A stretch of DNA of 64,000 nucleotides from Prochlorococcus sp. AG-436-M02 (GTDB lineage Bacteria; Cyanobacteriota; Cyanobacteriia; PCC-6307; Cyanobiaceae). The notes below the pieces were generated by a model. The model was not told the DNA's origin. It worked only from the letters and a program-made list of their open reading frames with translations, and made no database searches. The stretch is from contig QCPL01000006.1 in the NCBI GenBank assembly GCA_003212515.1, forward strand, positions 20,604 to 84,603, in the 5' to 3' direction. This document shows positions 7,892 to 16,748 of the stretch, in pieces. Positions within the stretch are counted from its first letter, which is position 1. The number at the start of each line of letters is the position of its first letter. Position numbers and translations under genes: made by a program.

Positions 7892-8572
7892 ATGACGCAA
7901 CTGAACCAAGATTTCATCGAAAAACTTCGTTTTAATGAAAAAGGTCTAATCCCTGCAATAGCACAAGACTGGTTAGATGGAGCCATTTTAATGATGGCAT
8001 GGGCTAACAAAGCCTCATTAATTAAAACTCTAAGCACAGGAGAAGTTCATTATTGGAGTAGATCAAGACAACAGCTCTGGCACAAAGGCGAAACAAGTGG
8101 ACATATTCAAATTCTTAAAGACATTCGATTTGATTGTGATTCAGATGCAATAGTTTTTTCTATTGATCAAGTTGGTTCAACTGCCTGCCATAAAGGTTCA
8201 AGAAGTTGCTTCTTTAATGATATTGATCCAAATTCAGATAATAAAAATCCCATTTTTCTTCCACCACTTGCAGATTCTTGTAGTGAGCTCTTCGAAACTA
8301 TTAAAGATAGATCAATAAATCCAAGGCCTAAAAGCTACACTAATAATCTTTTAGAAGGAGGGGAAAATAAAATCCTGAAAAAGATAGGCGAAGAATCTGC
8401 TGAATTTGTAATGGCATGCAAAGACAACGATAGTGATTCAATTTCAAATGAAGCAGCCGATCTAATTTTTCACTTACAAGTTGCTCTTAAATATCACAAC
8501 GTAGAATGGAGGAATGTTTTAGAAGTGCTCACTAAAAGACGTACTGCTAAAAAAGAAAGTCTTAATGATTAA
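7892..8572 (+). CDS. hisIE: Phosphoribosyl-AMP cyclohydrolase / phosphoribosyl-ATP pyrophosphatase
   Basis: Bifunctional HisIE performs steps two and three of histidine synthesis. The N-terminal HisI domain shows RSRQQLWHKGETSGH and the metal-site region with DCDSDA and GSRSCFF. The C-terminal HisE domain shows GEESAEFVMACKDN and EAADLIFHLQVAL. I chose ATG 7892 (MTQLNQDFIEKLRF), which fits the family N-terminus; ATG 7868 or TTG 7859 would lengthen it slightly. About 70 nt separates it from the divergent queD-like gene. hisG lies elsewhere in the window, so his genes are scattered. Confidence 0.93.
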   Translation: MTQLNQDFIEKLRFNEKGLIPAIAQDWLDGAILMMAWANKASLIKTLSTGEVHYWSRSRQQLWHKGETSGHIQILKDIRFDCDSDAIVFSIDQVGSTACHKGSRSCFFNDIDPNSDNKNPIFLPPLADSCSELFETIKDRSINPRPKSYTNNLLEGGENKILKKIGEESAEFVMACKDNDSDSISNEAADLIFHLQVALKYHNVEWRNVLEVLTKRRTAKKESLND

Positions 8573-8593
8573 TCTCGCAGTTTTTCAATTTTA

Positions 8594-9085
8594 CTAGCCT
8601 GAGAGACCAATACCTCTGGCCATGGAAGTAGCCATTAAAGGAATCAATGAAAACCCAATTAATTCTATATTAATTATCATCCTAAACCTTAAGACTAGGT
8701 CTGACGAAATATTAGGCAGCTTATTTTTACTTAAAGGAATAGCCCATAGAATATATGTAATAGTTGGATAAAGTGAAAGTAGTCCAACAGCTATATAAGA
8801 ACCCACCTTAAACCAAAACAATGGATTATGAGTATAGAACTCTGCTCCTTGTCCAAAATATTTAACTCTTAAAATCCCAGAAATTATTATAATTAAACCT
8901 GCCAACCCATAAACAATATCAGCTAAAATGATCGAAATTGTATCCTCTCTGCTTAAATCGACTTTCAAACGCAACCTTTCAAAAAGTAGCGCTCCGAAAC
9001 AAAGAATAATGCATAAATAATGAAGATATGCAATGAATGCACTTTGAAAAATTGGTTGAAAAGTCAAGGCTCCTAAGACCATCAT
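8594..9085 (-). CDS. DUF2214-family membrane protein
   Basis: A 163-aa protein with four predicted transmembrane helices and a cytoplasmic loop (FERLRLKVDLSREDT). The pattern, including ILRVKYFGQGAEFY and HNPLFWFKVG, fits the DUF2214 family of bacterial integral membrane proteins of unknown function. ATG at 9083-9085, with a second in-frame ATG one codon on. It converges with hisIE (21 nt apart) and is divergent from the sigma factor gene. Confidence 0.8.
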   Translation of the reverse strand: MMVLGALTFQPIFQSAFIAYLHYLCIILCFGALLFERLRLKVDLSREDTISIILADIVYGLAGLIIIISGILRVKYFGQGAEFYTHNPLFWFKVGSYIAVGLLSLYPTITYILWAIPLSKNKLPNISSDLVLRFRMIINIELIGFSLIPLMATSMARGIGLSG

Positions 9086-9285
9086 TCATAAATAATTCGA
9101 TATGAGCCTAGCCAAAAGATGTCATTTCCGTAATAACCTGAGCAAAAAAGTGGCTAATTAGTGAGAAATATTCAGAATAAAAAAACACTCAATTAAGAAC
9201 CTAAGATAAATTTAAAACTCTCGCTTGCATTACGCGAAGGTTAATACTTTTATCTGGATTTTACTTGTAACAGGAGTTTTAAATC

Positions 9286-10215
9286 GTGAGTTCTTTAAGT
9301 GACTTTCTTGGAGAAATAGGTAGACATCCTCTCCTGACACCTGAAGAAGAGCTCACCATGGGGAGAAAAGTTCAAGCGATGGTTGCCTTGATTGAGCGAT
9401 GCAACTTAGCTGAAAATAAAGGTAGGCAATGTATTCTCACAGACCTTGAAAAAAAGACTATCAGAATAGGAGAAAAAGCAAAAAACGAAATGATCACTGC
9501 CAATCTTAGACTGGTTGTTAATTTAGCTAAAAAATATCAAGGCAAAGGTTTAGAACTACTAGATCTAATTCAAGAGGGTACAATTGGGTTGACTCGAGCA
9601 GTAGAAAAATACGATCCAAAAAGAGGGCACCGTTTCTCTACATATGCATATTGGTGGATTAGACAAGGTTTAAATAGAGCTTTGTCAACACAGAGCAGAA
9701 CTATAAGAATTCCTGTAAATATTAATGAGAAGCTAACAAAGCTAAGAACTGCAAAGTCTCAATTAATGCAAGAGAATGGGACTCATCCAACGGTAGCGCA
9801 ACTTGCCAAGAAAATGGGCATCGCTGAAGAAAACGTTGGTGAGCTTCTTGAATGTGAGATGAGAAGTATCACAGTCAGTCTTCAAGGCTTTATTCAATCA
9901 AAATCAGAACCTTCTGAACTTGGAGATATTTTACCTAGCGAAGAAGTTCCACCCATGGAACTTGCAGAATTAGCAGAAAGAAATGATTCTGCATGGTCCC
10001 TACTTAATAAAGCCAATCTGACATCTAAAGAAAGAACAATTGTTAGTCTTCGTTTTGGTCTTGATGGCACAAATGAATGGAGAACTCTAGCTGAAGTTGC
10101 TAAGCATATGAATTGCAGTAGAGAATATTGTAGACAGGTTGTACAAAGAGCTTTAAGAAAGCTTCGAAAAACAGGGATTCAAAGTGGCTTGGTTGATTCA
10201 AGCTTAAGTACATAA
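9286..10215 (+). CDS. Group 2 RNA polymerase sigma factor (RpoD-like)
   Basis: A 309-aa sigma-70 family protein. Region 1.2 (DFLGEIGRHPLLTPEEE) is at the N-terminus. Region 2 includes NLRLVVNLAKKY, LDLIQEGTIGL and YAYWWIRQGLNRAL. Region 3 and a region 4 helix-turn-helix with SREYCRQVVQRALRKLR follow. It lacks the long region 1.1/non-conserved insert of the primary factor, so it is a non-essential group 2 factor that shifts promoter choice with light or nutrient state. Start GTG at 9286 is preceded by a good CAGGAG Shine-Dalgarno. Confidence 0.93.
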   Translation: MSSLSDFLGEIGRHPLLTPEEELTMGRKVQAMVALIERCNLAENKGRQCILTDLEKKTIRIGEKAKNEMITANLRLVVNLAKKYQGKGLELLDLIQEGTIGLTRAVEKYDPKRGHRFSTYAYWWIRQGLNRALSTQSRTIRIPVNINEKLTKLRTAKSQLMQENGTHPTVAQLAKKMGIAEENVGELLECEMRSITVSLQGFIQSKSEPSELGDILPSEEVPPMELAELAERNDSAWSLLNKANLTSKERTIVSLRFGLDGTNEWRTLAEVAKHMNCSREYCRQVVQRALRKLRKTGIQSGLVDSSLST

Positions 10216-10276
10216 TGATAACTAAAACTCTGAATTCCCAAGCTCTAAGTTCAACTAAAGAAAATCATTCTTGAAC

Positions 10277-10642
10277 ATGTCAGACAAAGCAGACAATCAA
10301 CAGGAGGTATTTGATGCAGAAGTAATTGAAAGTTCAGTCATTGATGAAAATATCTTCAAAAAGGTTCTGCTAAGAGCTGGAAGGACTATTGCTAAACCTG
10401 CATTAGAAGCATTTGAAATGATTTTAGATCCTTTAACACCTCCTCAAGCAAGAGTTTCCTTAATGGCAGCGCTTACATATTTAATTATGCCTATAGATTT
10501 AATGCCTGATTTCATTCCAGTAGCAGGATTCAGCGATGATCTTGTTGCGCTTACTGCTGTAATAAGCCTATGGAGCCAACATATGAGCCCTGCTATACGC
10601 AATAGAGCTCGTAAGAAACTTGATACATGGTTCCCTCTTTAA
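10277..10642 (+). CDS. YkvA/DUF1232-family membrane protein
   Basis: After a variable acidic N-terminus, the protein carries the DUF1232 core: PLTPPQARVSLMAALTYLIM, then PIDLMPDFIPVAGFSDDL and VALTAVISLW. This is the short hydrophobic hairpin found in YkvA-like proteins of unknown role. ATG 10277 (MSDKADNQ) is preferred over TTG 10271. The next gene begins around its stop codon, so the two are probably one operon, perhaps following the sigma factor gene. Confidence 0.85.
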   Translation: MSDKADNQQEVFDAEVIESSVIDENIFKKVLLRAGRTIAKPALEAFEMILDPLTPPQARVSLMAALTYLIMPIDLMPDFIPVAGFSDDLVALTAVISLWSQHMSPAIRNRARKKLDTWFPL

Positions 10643-10647
10643 AACCA

Positions 10648-10962
10648 ATGGCTAAATGGAATAAATCACTCGAAGAAGAAATTACTCTTCTAATCAAGGA
10701 TTGGCTTAAACAAAAAAAGAAAACACAAAAAGATCTTAAAAGAGTTCTGAATGCAAACTCAGAGAGAATGCCTGTTTTAATAGAAACTCTTAAATCAGAA
10801 TATTCTATTGGAGGGTTGCCTCAACTTTTAAGCGTTCTATGCGCAATAGAGGAATCTTGGGCAAACAACAATGAACTCAAAAAAAGTGAAAGAGTTCTTG
10901 CCGATCCATTTGATCAACTTGATCTACTTCTAGAAGAACTCAAAGACGACTGTAATACTTAA
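10648..10962 (+). CDS. Conserved hypothetical protein (104 aa)
   Basis: Helical, charged cytoplasmic protein starting MAKWNKSLEEEI at ATG 10648; an upstream ATG at 10627 overlaps the DUF1232 gene end and would add seven residues. It has a Lys-rich helix (KQKKKTQKDLKRV), an ISIGG-like hinge (SIGGLPQLLSVL) and an acidic tail. I do not recognise a named domain. Tight spacing with its upstream neighbour and the cytochrome gene 17 nt downstream suggests cotranscription. Confidence 0.7.
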   Translation: MAKWNKSLEEEITLLIKDWLKQKKKTQKDLKRVLNANSERMPVLIETLKSEYSIGGLPQLLSVLCAIEESWANNNELKKSERVLADPFDQLDLLLEELKDDCNT

Positions 10963-10979
10963 TTGAAGATGAATCATCT

Positions 10980-11378
10980 ATGCCCAGTTTTGTGAAATTC
11001 CAAAATAAATTTAAGAGGTATTTGGATCAGCTTTTCAATACCCTTAAGTTGTTCATGTTAATTACTCTCATTATTTCATCGCTCTTAAGTCATCCTCACA
11101 AAATCTCAGCACTTAATGAAAATGAAGGAGAGCATCTATTCATCAAAAATTGCGCAGGCTGCCATATAAATGGTGGCAATATCATAAGAAGAAACAAAAC
11201 CTTGAAGATAAAAGACTTAAAAAGAAATGGATTAGATTCGACAGAAAGAATTGCAGAAATTGCCAGGGAAGGGATAGGAAGTATGGATGGTTATAAAGAA
11301 GTTCTTGGAGAAAAAGGAGATCAGCTAGTTGCAAATTGGATATTGAAACAAGCTCAGAAAGCCTGGATCCAAGGATAA
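10980..11378 (+). CDS. Cytochrome c6-like class I cytochrome c
   Basis: The N-terminal part has a basic region then a membrane/signal segment (LFMLITLIISSLLSH), followed by a mature domain with the haem site CAGCH. C-terminal blocks resemble cytochrome c6: NKTLKIKDLKRNG, and an axial-Met region reading GSMDGY where petJ has a MPAF motif. It should be lumenal or periplasmic and carry one covalent haem. The substituted Met loop argues for a c6 paralogue with a different potential rather than the main plastocyanin substitute. Its 3' end overlaps the convergent YciI gene by 25 nt. Confidence 0.85.
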   Translation: MPSFVKFQNKFKRYLDQLFNTLKLFMLITLIISSLLSHPHKISALNENEGEHLFIKNCAGCHINGGNIIRRNKTLKIKDLKRNGLDSTERIAEIAREGIGSMDGYKEVLGEKGDQLVANWILKQAQKAWIQG

Positions 11379-11623
11379 ATATCTAATGAAGTCCATATTT
11401 GCTCTTTCCAATAAACGTCGTCTTCTAAAAGTTTCTTTACATCATCAATATTTGAAGCTTCAAAAACTCCAAATACATATTTATTACATTTCGTAGGTCC
11501 TAAGGTTATGAGTATGCCTTGGTCCTTGAGTTTACTAAGCCTAGATAAATGCTCATCACGAAAAGGTACTCGCTTTGAAATAGCATTTTTACAATAAGTA
11601 CCAAAAAGAACAAATCTCTCCAT
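11354..11623 (-). CDS. YciI-like (YCII domain) protein
   Basis: An 89-aa ferredoxin-like-fold protein of the YCII family: MERFVLFGTYCKNA strand, RDEHLSRLSKLKDQGIL helix with the conserved R-x-x-H, then GPTKCNKYVFGVFEA and a C-terminal DIYPWIQAF. YciI-like proteins are small putative enzymes of unsettled function. The gene is convergent with the cytochrome gene, sharing 25 bp at their 3' ends, an arrangement that can produce antisense interference. Confidence 0.82.
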   Translation of the reverse strand: MERFVLFGTYCKNAISKRVPFRDEHLSRLSKLKDQGILITLGPTKCNKYVFGVFEASNIDDVKKLLEDDVYWKEQIWTSLDIYPWIQAF

Positions 11624-11727
11624 TGCTATCAGAGTTTAATTAATTGGATGAAAATTACATTTAAATGATTGCACAATTGGCAGACTAATTGCTATGTTAT
11701 TTAAGTAGATCAATTTATTACTTAACT

Positions 11728-12096
11728 ATGCTAACAGGTAGCGACCTGCTCACTAAAGTCAAAGAACTTGGTGATGTCAGTAAATCAGATCTTGTTCGTG
11801 CATGTGGATATGTATCCAACAAGAAAAATGGTGGTGAAAGACTAAACTTCACAGCCTTTTACGAAGCTCTACTAGAAGCTAAAGGTGTAAGCCTAGGAGC
11901 AACTGGTGTTGCAGGTATTGGTAAAGGTGGCAGAAAGCTTAGCTATGTTGCAACTGTTCAAGGCAACGGAAATCTATTAATTGGTAAGGCATATACAGCT
12001 TTACTAGATCTCAAAGCTGGCGATGAGTTTGAAATCAAATTAGGTCGCAAGCAAATCAGACTTGTTCCTGCTGGAGCAGAAGATTCTGACGATTAA
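11728..12096 (+). CDS. cyAbrB-type transcriptional regulator
   Basis: A cyanobacterial AbrB-like DNA-binding protein. From ATG 11728 it begins MLTGSDLLTKVKELGDVSKS and continues LVRACGYVSNKKNGGERLNF. It then carries the C-terminal AbrB-like region with GKAYTALLDLKAGDEFEIKL and GRKQIRLVP. The cyAbrB proteins are global regulators of carbon/nitrogen balance and often essential. An upstream start at 11689 adds 13 residues not seen in the family and is rejected. A strong terminator follows at 12157-12186, so it is likely monocistronic. Confidence 0.9.
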   Translation: MLTGSDLLTKVKELGDVSKSDLVRACGYVSNKKNGGERLNFTAFYEALLEAKGVSLGATGVAGIGKGGRKLSYVATVQGNGNLLIGKAYTALLDLKAGDEFEIKLGRKQIRLVPAGAEDSDD

Positions 12097-12156
12097 GTGA
12101 ATTAATATGTAGCTTGATTATTCAAGAATACATAGCCTTTATAAATGATTAATTCT

Positions 12157-12186
12157 AAGCCTCAGAATGAACCTGAGGCTTTTTTA
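12157..12186 (+). terminator. Rho-independent terminator after cyAbrB gene
   Basis: AAGCCTCAG and CTGAGGCTT form a perfect 9-bp stem with a 7-base loop and a run of six T, 60 nt past the stop codon. Downstream of it the convergent trpA gene ends. Confidence 0.9.
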
Positions 12187-12229
12187 TTTTTAATAAATAT
12201 TCCAATGATATAATTTTCTTCTTAAATCT

Positions 12230-13066
12230 CTAACCAGCTGCTTTACGAAGTTCCTTGCAAAAAGCAACTGCTTCCTCTACTGCCTTCCCATCAGATGCAT
12301 TGGAAATCCTTTTAACAAGCGCACTACCAACTATTGCACCATCGGCACCCCATTCCTTAACTTGAGTTATATGATTAGCATCAGAAATACCAAAACCTAC
12401 AGCAACAGGATTAGAACTAAATTGCTTAAGTTTTTCTACAAGGAATTTAACACGATCTTCTAGAATTAAACGTTCACCAGTAACTCCAGTAACACTCACA
12501 AGATAAACAAACCCTTTGCTTCTTGAACAGATCTTTTCCATACGCTCTGAAGGAGTTGTAGGTGCAACTAAAAGAACTAAATCAAGTCTTCTTTCTGCTG
12601 CAATTAAAGATAGTTTCTCCGCTTCTTCTAAAGGTAAATCTGGAACAACTAAACCAGAGGCTCCAGCCTTAGCAGCCTCATCACAAAACTTTTCCATTCC
12701 ACAATTAAGCAAAGGATTGCTATAAGTAAAAAGTATTACTGGAATAGTTAGTTTCTCTTTCAAATTTGACAACATTTTTAAAACTGCTTTTGGAGAAGTT
12801 CCAGAAGAAAGTGCACGAGAAGCGGCTAACTGTATTATCGGACCATCTGCCAGAGGATCACTGTATGGGATTCCCAATTCGACAATATCTGCACCTGCCT
12901 CTTGAAGACTTAATAATATTTGAGCCGATGAATTGAGATCTGGATCACCAGCCATGATAAATGGCATTAATGCAATTCTCTTTTCTTTTTTTATTTGAGC
13001 AAAGCAGGTTTCTAGGGCTGAAGGTTGAATAGAATCACTACTAAGAATTTCTTGCTTCAAATTCAT
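12230..13066 (-). CDS. trpA: Tryptophan synthase alpha subunit
   Basis: TrpA cleaves indole-3-glycerol phosphate to indole and glyceraldehyde 3-phosphate in a complex with TrpB. Catalytic Glu and Asp are visible in [16 protein letters not shown]; the phosphate-site motifs GVTGER and [11 protein letters not shown], and [10 protein letters not shown] near the C-terminus, are intact. At 278 aa it is full length. It is the last gene of the ndhL-DUF3007-trpA unit, 32 nt behind DUF3007, an arrangement often seen in cyanobacteria; trpF lies 30 kb away. Confidence 0.96.
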   Translation of the reverse strand: MNLKQEILSSDSIQPSALETCFAQIKKEKRIALMPFIMAGDPDLNSSAQILLSLQEAGADIVELGIPYSDPLADGPIIQLAASRALSSGTSPKAVLKMLSNLKEKLTIPVILFTYSNPLLNCGMEKFCDEAAKAGASGLVVPDLPLEEAEKLSLIAAERRLDLVLLVAPTTPSERMEKICSRSKGFVYLVSVTGVTGERLILEDRVKFLVEKLKQFSSNPVAVGFGISDANHITQVKEWGADGAIVGSALVKRISNASDGKAVEEAVAFCKELRKAAG

Positions 13067-13098
13067 TAAGGAAAAAATGTGATCGAAAAAGACCCTAA

Positions 13099-13440
13099 TT
13101 AATTAGTTTCTTCATTATTATTGTTATCTTTTTCAACCTCTTTAATTAATCTAATCTTATCTTCGTTAGACATTGAATCAAATTTTGCTTCTAATTCTCT
13201 TTCTGTAATCTCTTGGTATTCTTTACGATAACGTTTACGTTGCTCCATAAAAGTCATTTTCCCAGTTACAACTCGTAGAAAATAAGAAAGGACCCAAATC
13301 AACAAAAGTACAACCAAAACTGATTGAGACGCGATTCCAGCTTTAGCAACATCAAGGCCATAAAACACGAACGTCACGTAAGACAATCCTCCTAAGAGGA
13401 AAAGTAATAGACCTAATTGAAGAACATTTGCCTTTGTCAA
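13099..13440 (-). CDS. DUF3007-family membrane protein
   Basis: A 113-aa protein with two predicted transmembrane helices ([20 protein letters not shown] and [16 protein letters not shown]). After them comes a basic linker containing [15 protein letters not shown] and an acidic coiled tail. This matches the cyanobacterial/plastid DUF3007 family, usually next to ndhL. Start TTG at 13440, three bases after the ndhL stop, so translational coupling is likely. A link with the NDH-1 complex is suggested only by neighbourhood. Confidence 0.85.
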   Translation of the reverse strand: MTKANVLQLGLLLFLLGGLSYVTFVFYGLDVAKAGIASQSVLVVLLLIWVLSYFLRVVTGKMTFMEQRKRYRKEYQEITERELEAKFDSMSNEDKIRLIKEVEKDNNNNEETN

Positions 13441-13443
13441 ACT

Positions 13444-13683
13444 TCAGCTATCCTCTTGACCATGCATGCGAAGATTTAAGAAAGGGGCAAACAAGAGCAT
13501 TCCTGGAAAGAAAAAGAAAACCAAGCCGTAAATAAATAACCTCTCATATTTGCCCATAAAGTTCCACCTAGCATTCATCCAATAGTAAAGAACGAGTGGA
13601 AAAGCCAACAAATAAATCCCTCCAAGGAATAAATAAGTTCCTATGACTAAAAATGAATTATTAAATGCCTCGATAGCTATCAA
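13444..13683 (-). CDS. ndhL: NAD(P)H-quinone oxidoreductase subunit L
   Basis: NdhL (IctA) is a small membrane subunit of cyanobacterial NDH-1, needed for cyclic electron flow and CO2 uptake. The 79-aa protein has two transmembrane helices and the characteristic blocks [37 protein letters not shown] and PFLNLR. It starts at ATG 13681-13683 and heads a minus-strand unit with DUF3007 and trpA. Confidence 0.93.
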   Translation of the reverse strand: MIAIEAFNNSFLVIGTYLFLGGIYLLAFPLVLYYWMNARWNFMGKYERLFIYGLVFFFFPGMLLFAPFLNLRMHGQEDS

Positions 13684-14121
13684 AAGGAAAACTCCCTAAT
13701 TCATCCTTCTAGAATTCTAATATCAGATCAATTTTCTTGGCTAAAGATTTCCAAGTAAAAACTTTTCTTAAATTAACCAAGATCCTCCTAGATTGGGAAA
13801 ACACTAATAGCCAAAGACATATGACTTGAAAGAGAAAGTTATTTATTGCGATTTATCTTGCTTAATCAGGTAACAATCTCCTATAAAATCAATCTATATC
13901 AATACATCTTCAAAAGCTCCTAAAATTGAGTTCGATTTGTTGAATGCTGTTTTTACTGAGAATGGGGATAGGTTCTTTGGAATCACGTAAGCAATTCCAA
14001 AGGAAGGCTATCTAATATGAGACAAACGAGAATTAGCAAAAGAAATTTCTCGAAAAGGAATTTGGTAATTAGATCTAAACCATTTTGATCAAATAACTTT
14101 TCAACTCTTATGAACATCTGA
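13684..14121. other. Intergenic region with a 9-bp hairpin
   Basis: No credible gene is visible in these 438 bases. A perfect inverted repeat CTTTGGAAT/ATTCCAAAG occurs at 13975-13983 and 13994-14002, with a 10-base loop and no T-tract on either strand. Near 13684-13760 the ndhL promoter should lie on the minus strand. A short basic plus-strand ORF near 14018 lacks support. Confidence 0.5.
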
Positions 14122-14207
14122 TGCGAGTGGAGGGACTTGAACCCTCACGACCATTGCTGGTCTCAGGATTTTAAGTCCTGTGTGTCTACCAATTCCACCA
14201 CACTCGC
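14122..14207 (-). tRNA. trnL: tRNA-Leu (UAA), uninterrupted
   Basis: An 86-nt class II tRNA on the minus strand. The acceptor starts GCGAGTG, the D arm has GGTAGACACAC, and the anticodon loop CTTAAAA gives anticodon TAA. There is a long variable arm, and the T arm has GGTTCAAGTCC. Many cyanobacterial tRNA-Leu(UAA) genes carry a group I intron after the anticodon U; none is present here. Confidence 0.95.
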
Positions 14208-14403
14208 AACTATCGATCCTAGATATCCTAGGTATCTCAATCTATAATAGATCCACGCAAAACAAAATTCTGCAAATTAACAACTTTTTCTAACATCATT
14301 TAGCTAGCATTTAAAAACATCTTATAAAGGCATACAAATCAATCCAATTGTTCCTCTTCAGATAAAGAGAAGCTGAAACCCTTCGATATTTCTAACTCTT
14401 AAA

Positions 14404-15474
14404 CTAATTGTAATTCTTATCCAAGGACCAATTAAGAGTCTCTCCCGCATGAAAAGGAACTATATATTCAAAAGGCTTATCTCCTTTTATCAACTGAAAT
14501 TGTGAAGGAATAACATGAGGTTTTTTAATCAAAGAAATCACTTCTTCATTGACTGGCAATCCATAGAAATTAGGACCAAAAACACTTGCGAAGGCTTCTA
14601 ATTGATCTAGAGCCTCTTCTTCTTCAAAAACTTGTGCATAACTTTCAATGGCATTTGGCGCATTAAAAATTCCAGCACAGCCACATGAACTTTCCTTTGA
14701 TTCCCGAAGATGCGGTGCCGAATCAGTTCCAAGGAAAAAACAAGACTCTCCACTAGTAGCAGCACGTCTAAGCGCAATTCGATGGCGCTCTCTTTTTGCA
14801 ACAGGTAAACAAAAAAAGTCACTTCTTAAACCACCTTGAAACATCGCATTCCTATTGATGTGCAAATGATGGGGAGTTATTGTTGCAGCTAGTTTTGCGG
14901 AAGTGGTCTTAACATATTCAACCGCCTCCTCTGTCGTAATGTGCTCTAACACGACTCGAAGAGCAGGGAACCTATTTAGTAATGGATGTAAATGCCGTTC
15001 AATAAAAACCTTTTCTCTATCAAAAATGTCAATAGAATCATCTACTACCTCTCCATGGATTAGCAATGGCATACCAAGCTCTTCCATTGTCTCAACAGCT
15101 GAGAAAATATTTTCTAAATTTATAACACCTAATGCTGAATTAGTAGTTGAATTGGCAGGGTACAATTTTGCAGCAAAAAAAACTCCTTTTTGAAATCCTT
15201 CTCTTAAAATTTCTGTTGAAATGTTATCAGTAAGATATACAGTCATGAGAGGAGTAAATAGATCTCCTTTAGGAACTGCGTGCAATATTCTTTGTCGATA
15301 ATCAATCGCAGATTGAACACTCGTAATTGGAGGCTGTAGATTTGGCATTACTACCGCACGTCGAAACACTCTGGAAGTAGGTACTACTACAGCTTTCATG
15401 ACATCCCCATCCCGAAGATGTAAATGCCAATCATCTGGTTGACGTATGATTATTCGGTCTTGGGACAAATTCAA
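14404..15474 (-). CDS. pyrC: Dihydroorotase
   Basis: PyrC closes carbamoyl-aspartate to dihydroorotate in pyrimidine synthesis. The 356-aa length and motifs are those of the homodimeric enterobacterial-type enzyme: metal site DDWHLHLRDG near the N-terminus, AAKLYPANSTTNS with the metal-bridging Lys, LLIHGE, VLEHITT, ATITPHHL, and FLGTDSAPH with the catalytic Asp. The start appears to be TTG at 15472-15474. The next gene downstream on this strand is tRNA-Leu. pyrH is elsewhere in the window. Confidence 0.95.
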   Translation of the reverse strand: MNLSQDRIIIRQPDDWHLHLRDGDVMKAVVVPTSRVFRRAVVMPNLQPPITSVQSAIDYRQRILHAVPKGDLFTPLMTVYLTDNISTEILREGFQKGVFFAAKLYPANSTTNSALGVINLENIFSAVETMEELGMPLLIHGEVVDDSIDIFDREKVFIERHLHPLLNRFPALRVVLEHITTEEAVEYVKTTSAKLAATITPHHLHINRNAMFQGGLRSDFFCLPVAKRERHRIALRRAATSGESCFFLGTDSAPHLRESKESSCGCAGIFNAPNAIESYAQVFEEEEALDQLEAFASVFGPNFYGLPVNEEVISLIKKPHVIPSQFQLIKGDKPFEYIVPFHAGETLNWSLDKNYN

Positions 15475-15614
15475 GGGGCTCAGGCGTAAATTACTCTATG
15501 GGCTAAGTACCATTACCTTTAAAATACACTGAATTACTATGTAAGAAAACATTTGATCAAATTGGGTTAAATATCTATCCACACCCAAGCAATCTTTTAC
15601 TTGTCACTCTGCAA

Positions 15615-16700
15615 ATGTCACCTCAGTTAATACAATCTTCAATTGAAATCATTATTGGAATCCTTACTCTCTTTGCTGGAGGTGAATTTTTTGTTCAAGG
15701 GGCAGCCTCACTTTCTCTTATTTTAGGAATACCACAACTTGTAATTGGCCTAACTGTTGTATCACTTGGAACTAGCGCTCCAGAACTATTTGTCAGTGTT
15801 GGTTCCTTTTTCAGAGGTTCAGATGCAATCGCTTTGGGAAACATAGTTGGAAGCAATATTTTCAATGTTTTAGTTGTTTTGGGAAGCAGTGCTCTTGTTA
15901 TGCCGTTGAGAGTGGAAAGTCGTCTCGTACGAAGAGATGTACCATTGTTACTGGCTGTATCTGCAGCTGTTTGGGGGATGGCATCCTCCGGAAACTTTAG
16001 TTGGCAATCAGGGATTGCCTTATTAATTGCACTTGGAATTAACACTATCTGGGAAATTCGTACAGCAAGAGAAGAGCCTCAAAGTATCAAAGATGCTGAG
16101 CCCGAAATAAAGTTGAACTCATATTCTAAAAAGTGGCTAAGGGCTATTGGGAAGATCATTGCTGGGATATTAATTCTCGGATTTGGTTCGAACTTACTAA
16201 TTAGTGGTGCTAAATCTTTAGCCAGTGCATATGGATGGAGCGAAACTGTAATCGGCTTGACAATTGTTTCCGCTGGAACATCAATGCCTGAGTTAGCAAC
16301 CTCCTTAGTCGCCTCTCTACGTGGAAAAACAGATCTAGCAATTGGCAATGTAATAGGTAGTAGTCTTCTTAACCAACTATTGGTACTGGGGAGCTGTGCC
16401 TTACTTTCAGGGAATAACGGACTTGTAGTTGAGGAAGTCTTAATTCAAAGAGATATCCCTATTATGATTCTTACAGTTTTAGCTTGTATGCCAATCTTCT
16501 GGACAAAAGGGATAATCAGTCGATCTGAAGGAGGCACCCTATTACTACTCTATATATTATATCTAACTGATCAAATCATTCCATACACTTTGCCAACTTT
16601 TCAAGAAGATTTGCGCATGTTAGTTGCCTATATAGTTTTACCAATAGTATTACTATTAGTTTCTTTCAAGGCATATCGGTATTGGCAGAAATTAACTTAA
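15615..16700 (+). CDS. Ca2+/cation antiporter (CaCA superfamily, YrbG-like)
   Basis: A 361-aa inner-membrane exchanger with two homologous halves of about five helices. Each half holds an alpha repeat: GLTVVSLGTSAPELFVS plus GNIVGSNIFNVL in the first, and GLTIVSAGTSMPELATS plus GNVIGSSLLNQL in the second. The Glu in each PEL is the ion ligand. Such proteins exchange Na+ or H+ for Ca2+. A hydrophilic loop (about residues 150-175) separates the halves. It stands alone between divergent pyrC and convergent gor. Confidence 0.9.
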   Translation: MSPQLIQSSIEIIIGILTLFAGGEFFVQGAASLSLILGIPQLVIGLTVVSLGTSAPELFVSVGSFFRGSDAIALGNIVGSNIFNVLVVLGSSALVMPLRVESRLVRRDVPLLLAVSAAVWGMASSGNFSWQSGIALLIALGINTIWEIRTAREEPQSIKDAEPEIKLNSYSKKWLRAIGKIIAGILILGFGSNLLISGAKSLASAYGWSETVIGLTIVSAGTSMPELATSLVASLRGKTDLAIGNVIGSSLLNQLLVLGSCALLSGNNGLVVEEVLIQRDIPIMILTVLACMPIFWTKGIISRSEGGTLLLLYILYLTDQIIPYTLPTFQEDLRMLVAYIVLPIVLLLVSFKAYRYWQKLT

Positions 16701-16748
16701 TACGTTTTGAAATAACATAACAATTAATTATTAGATCTTAACTAGCGT

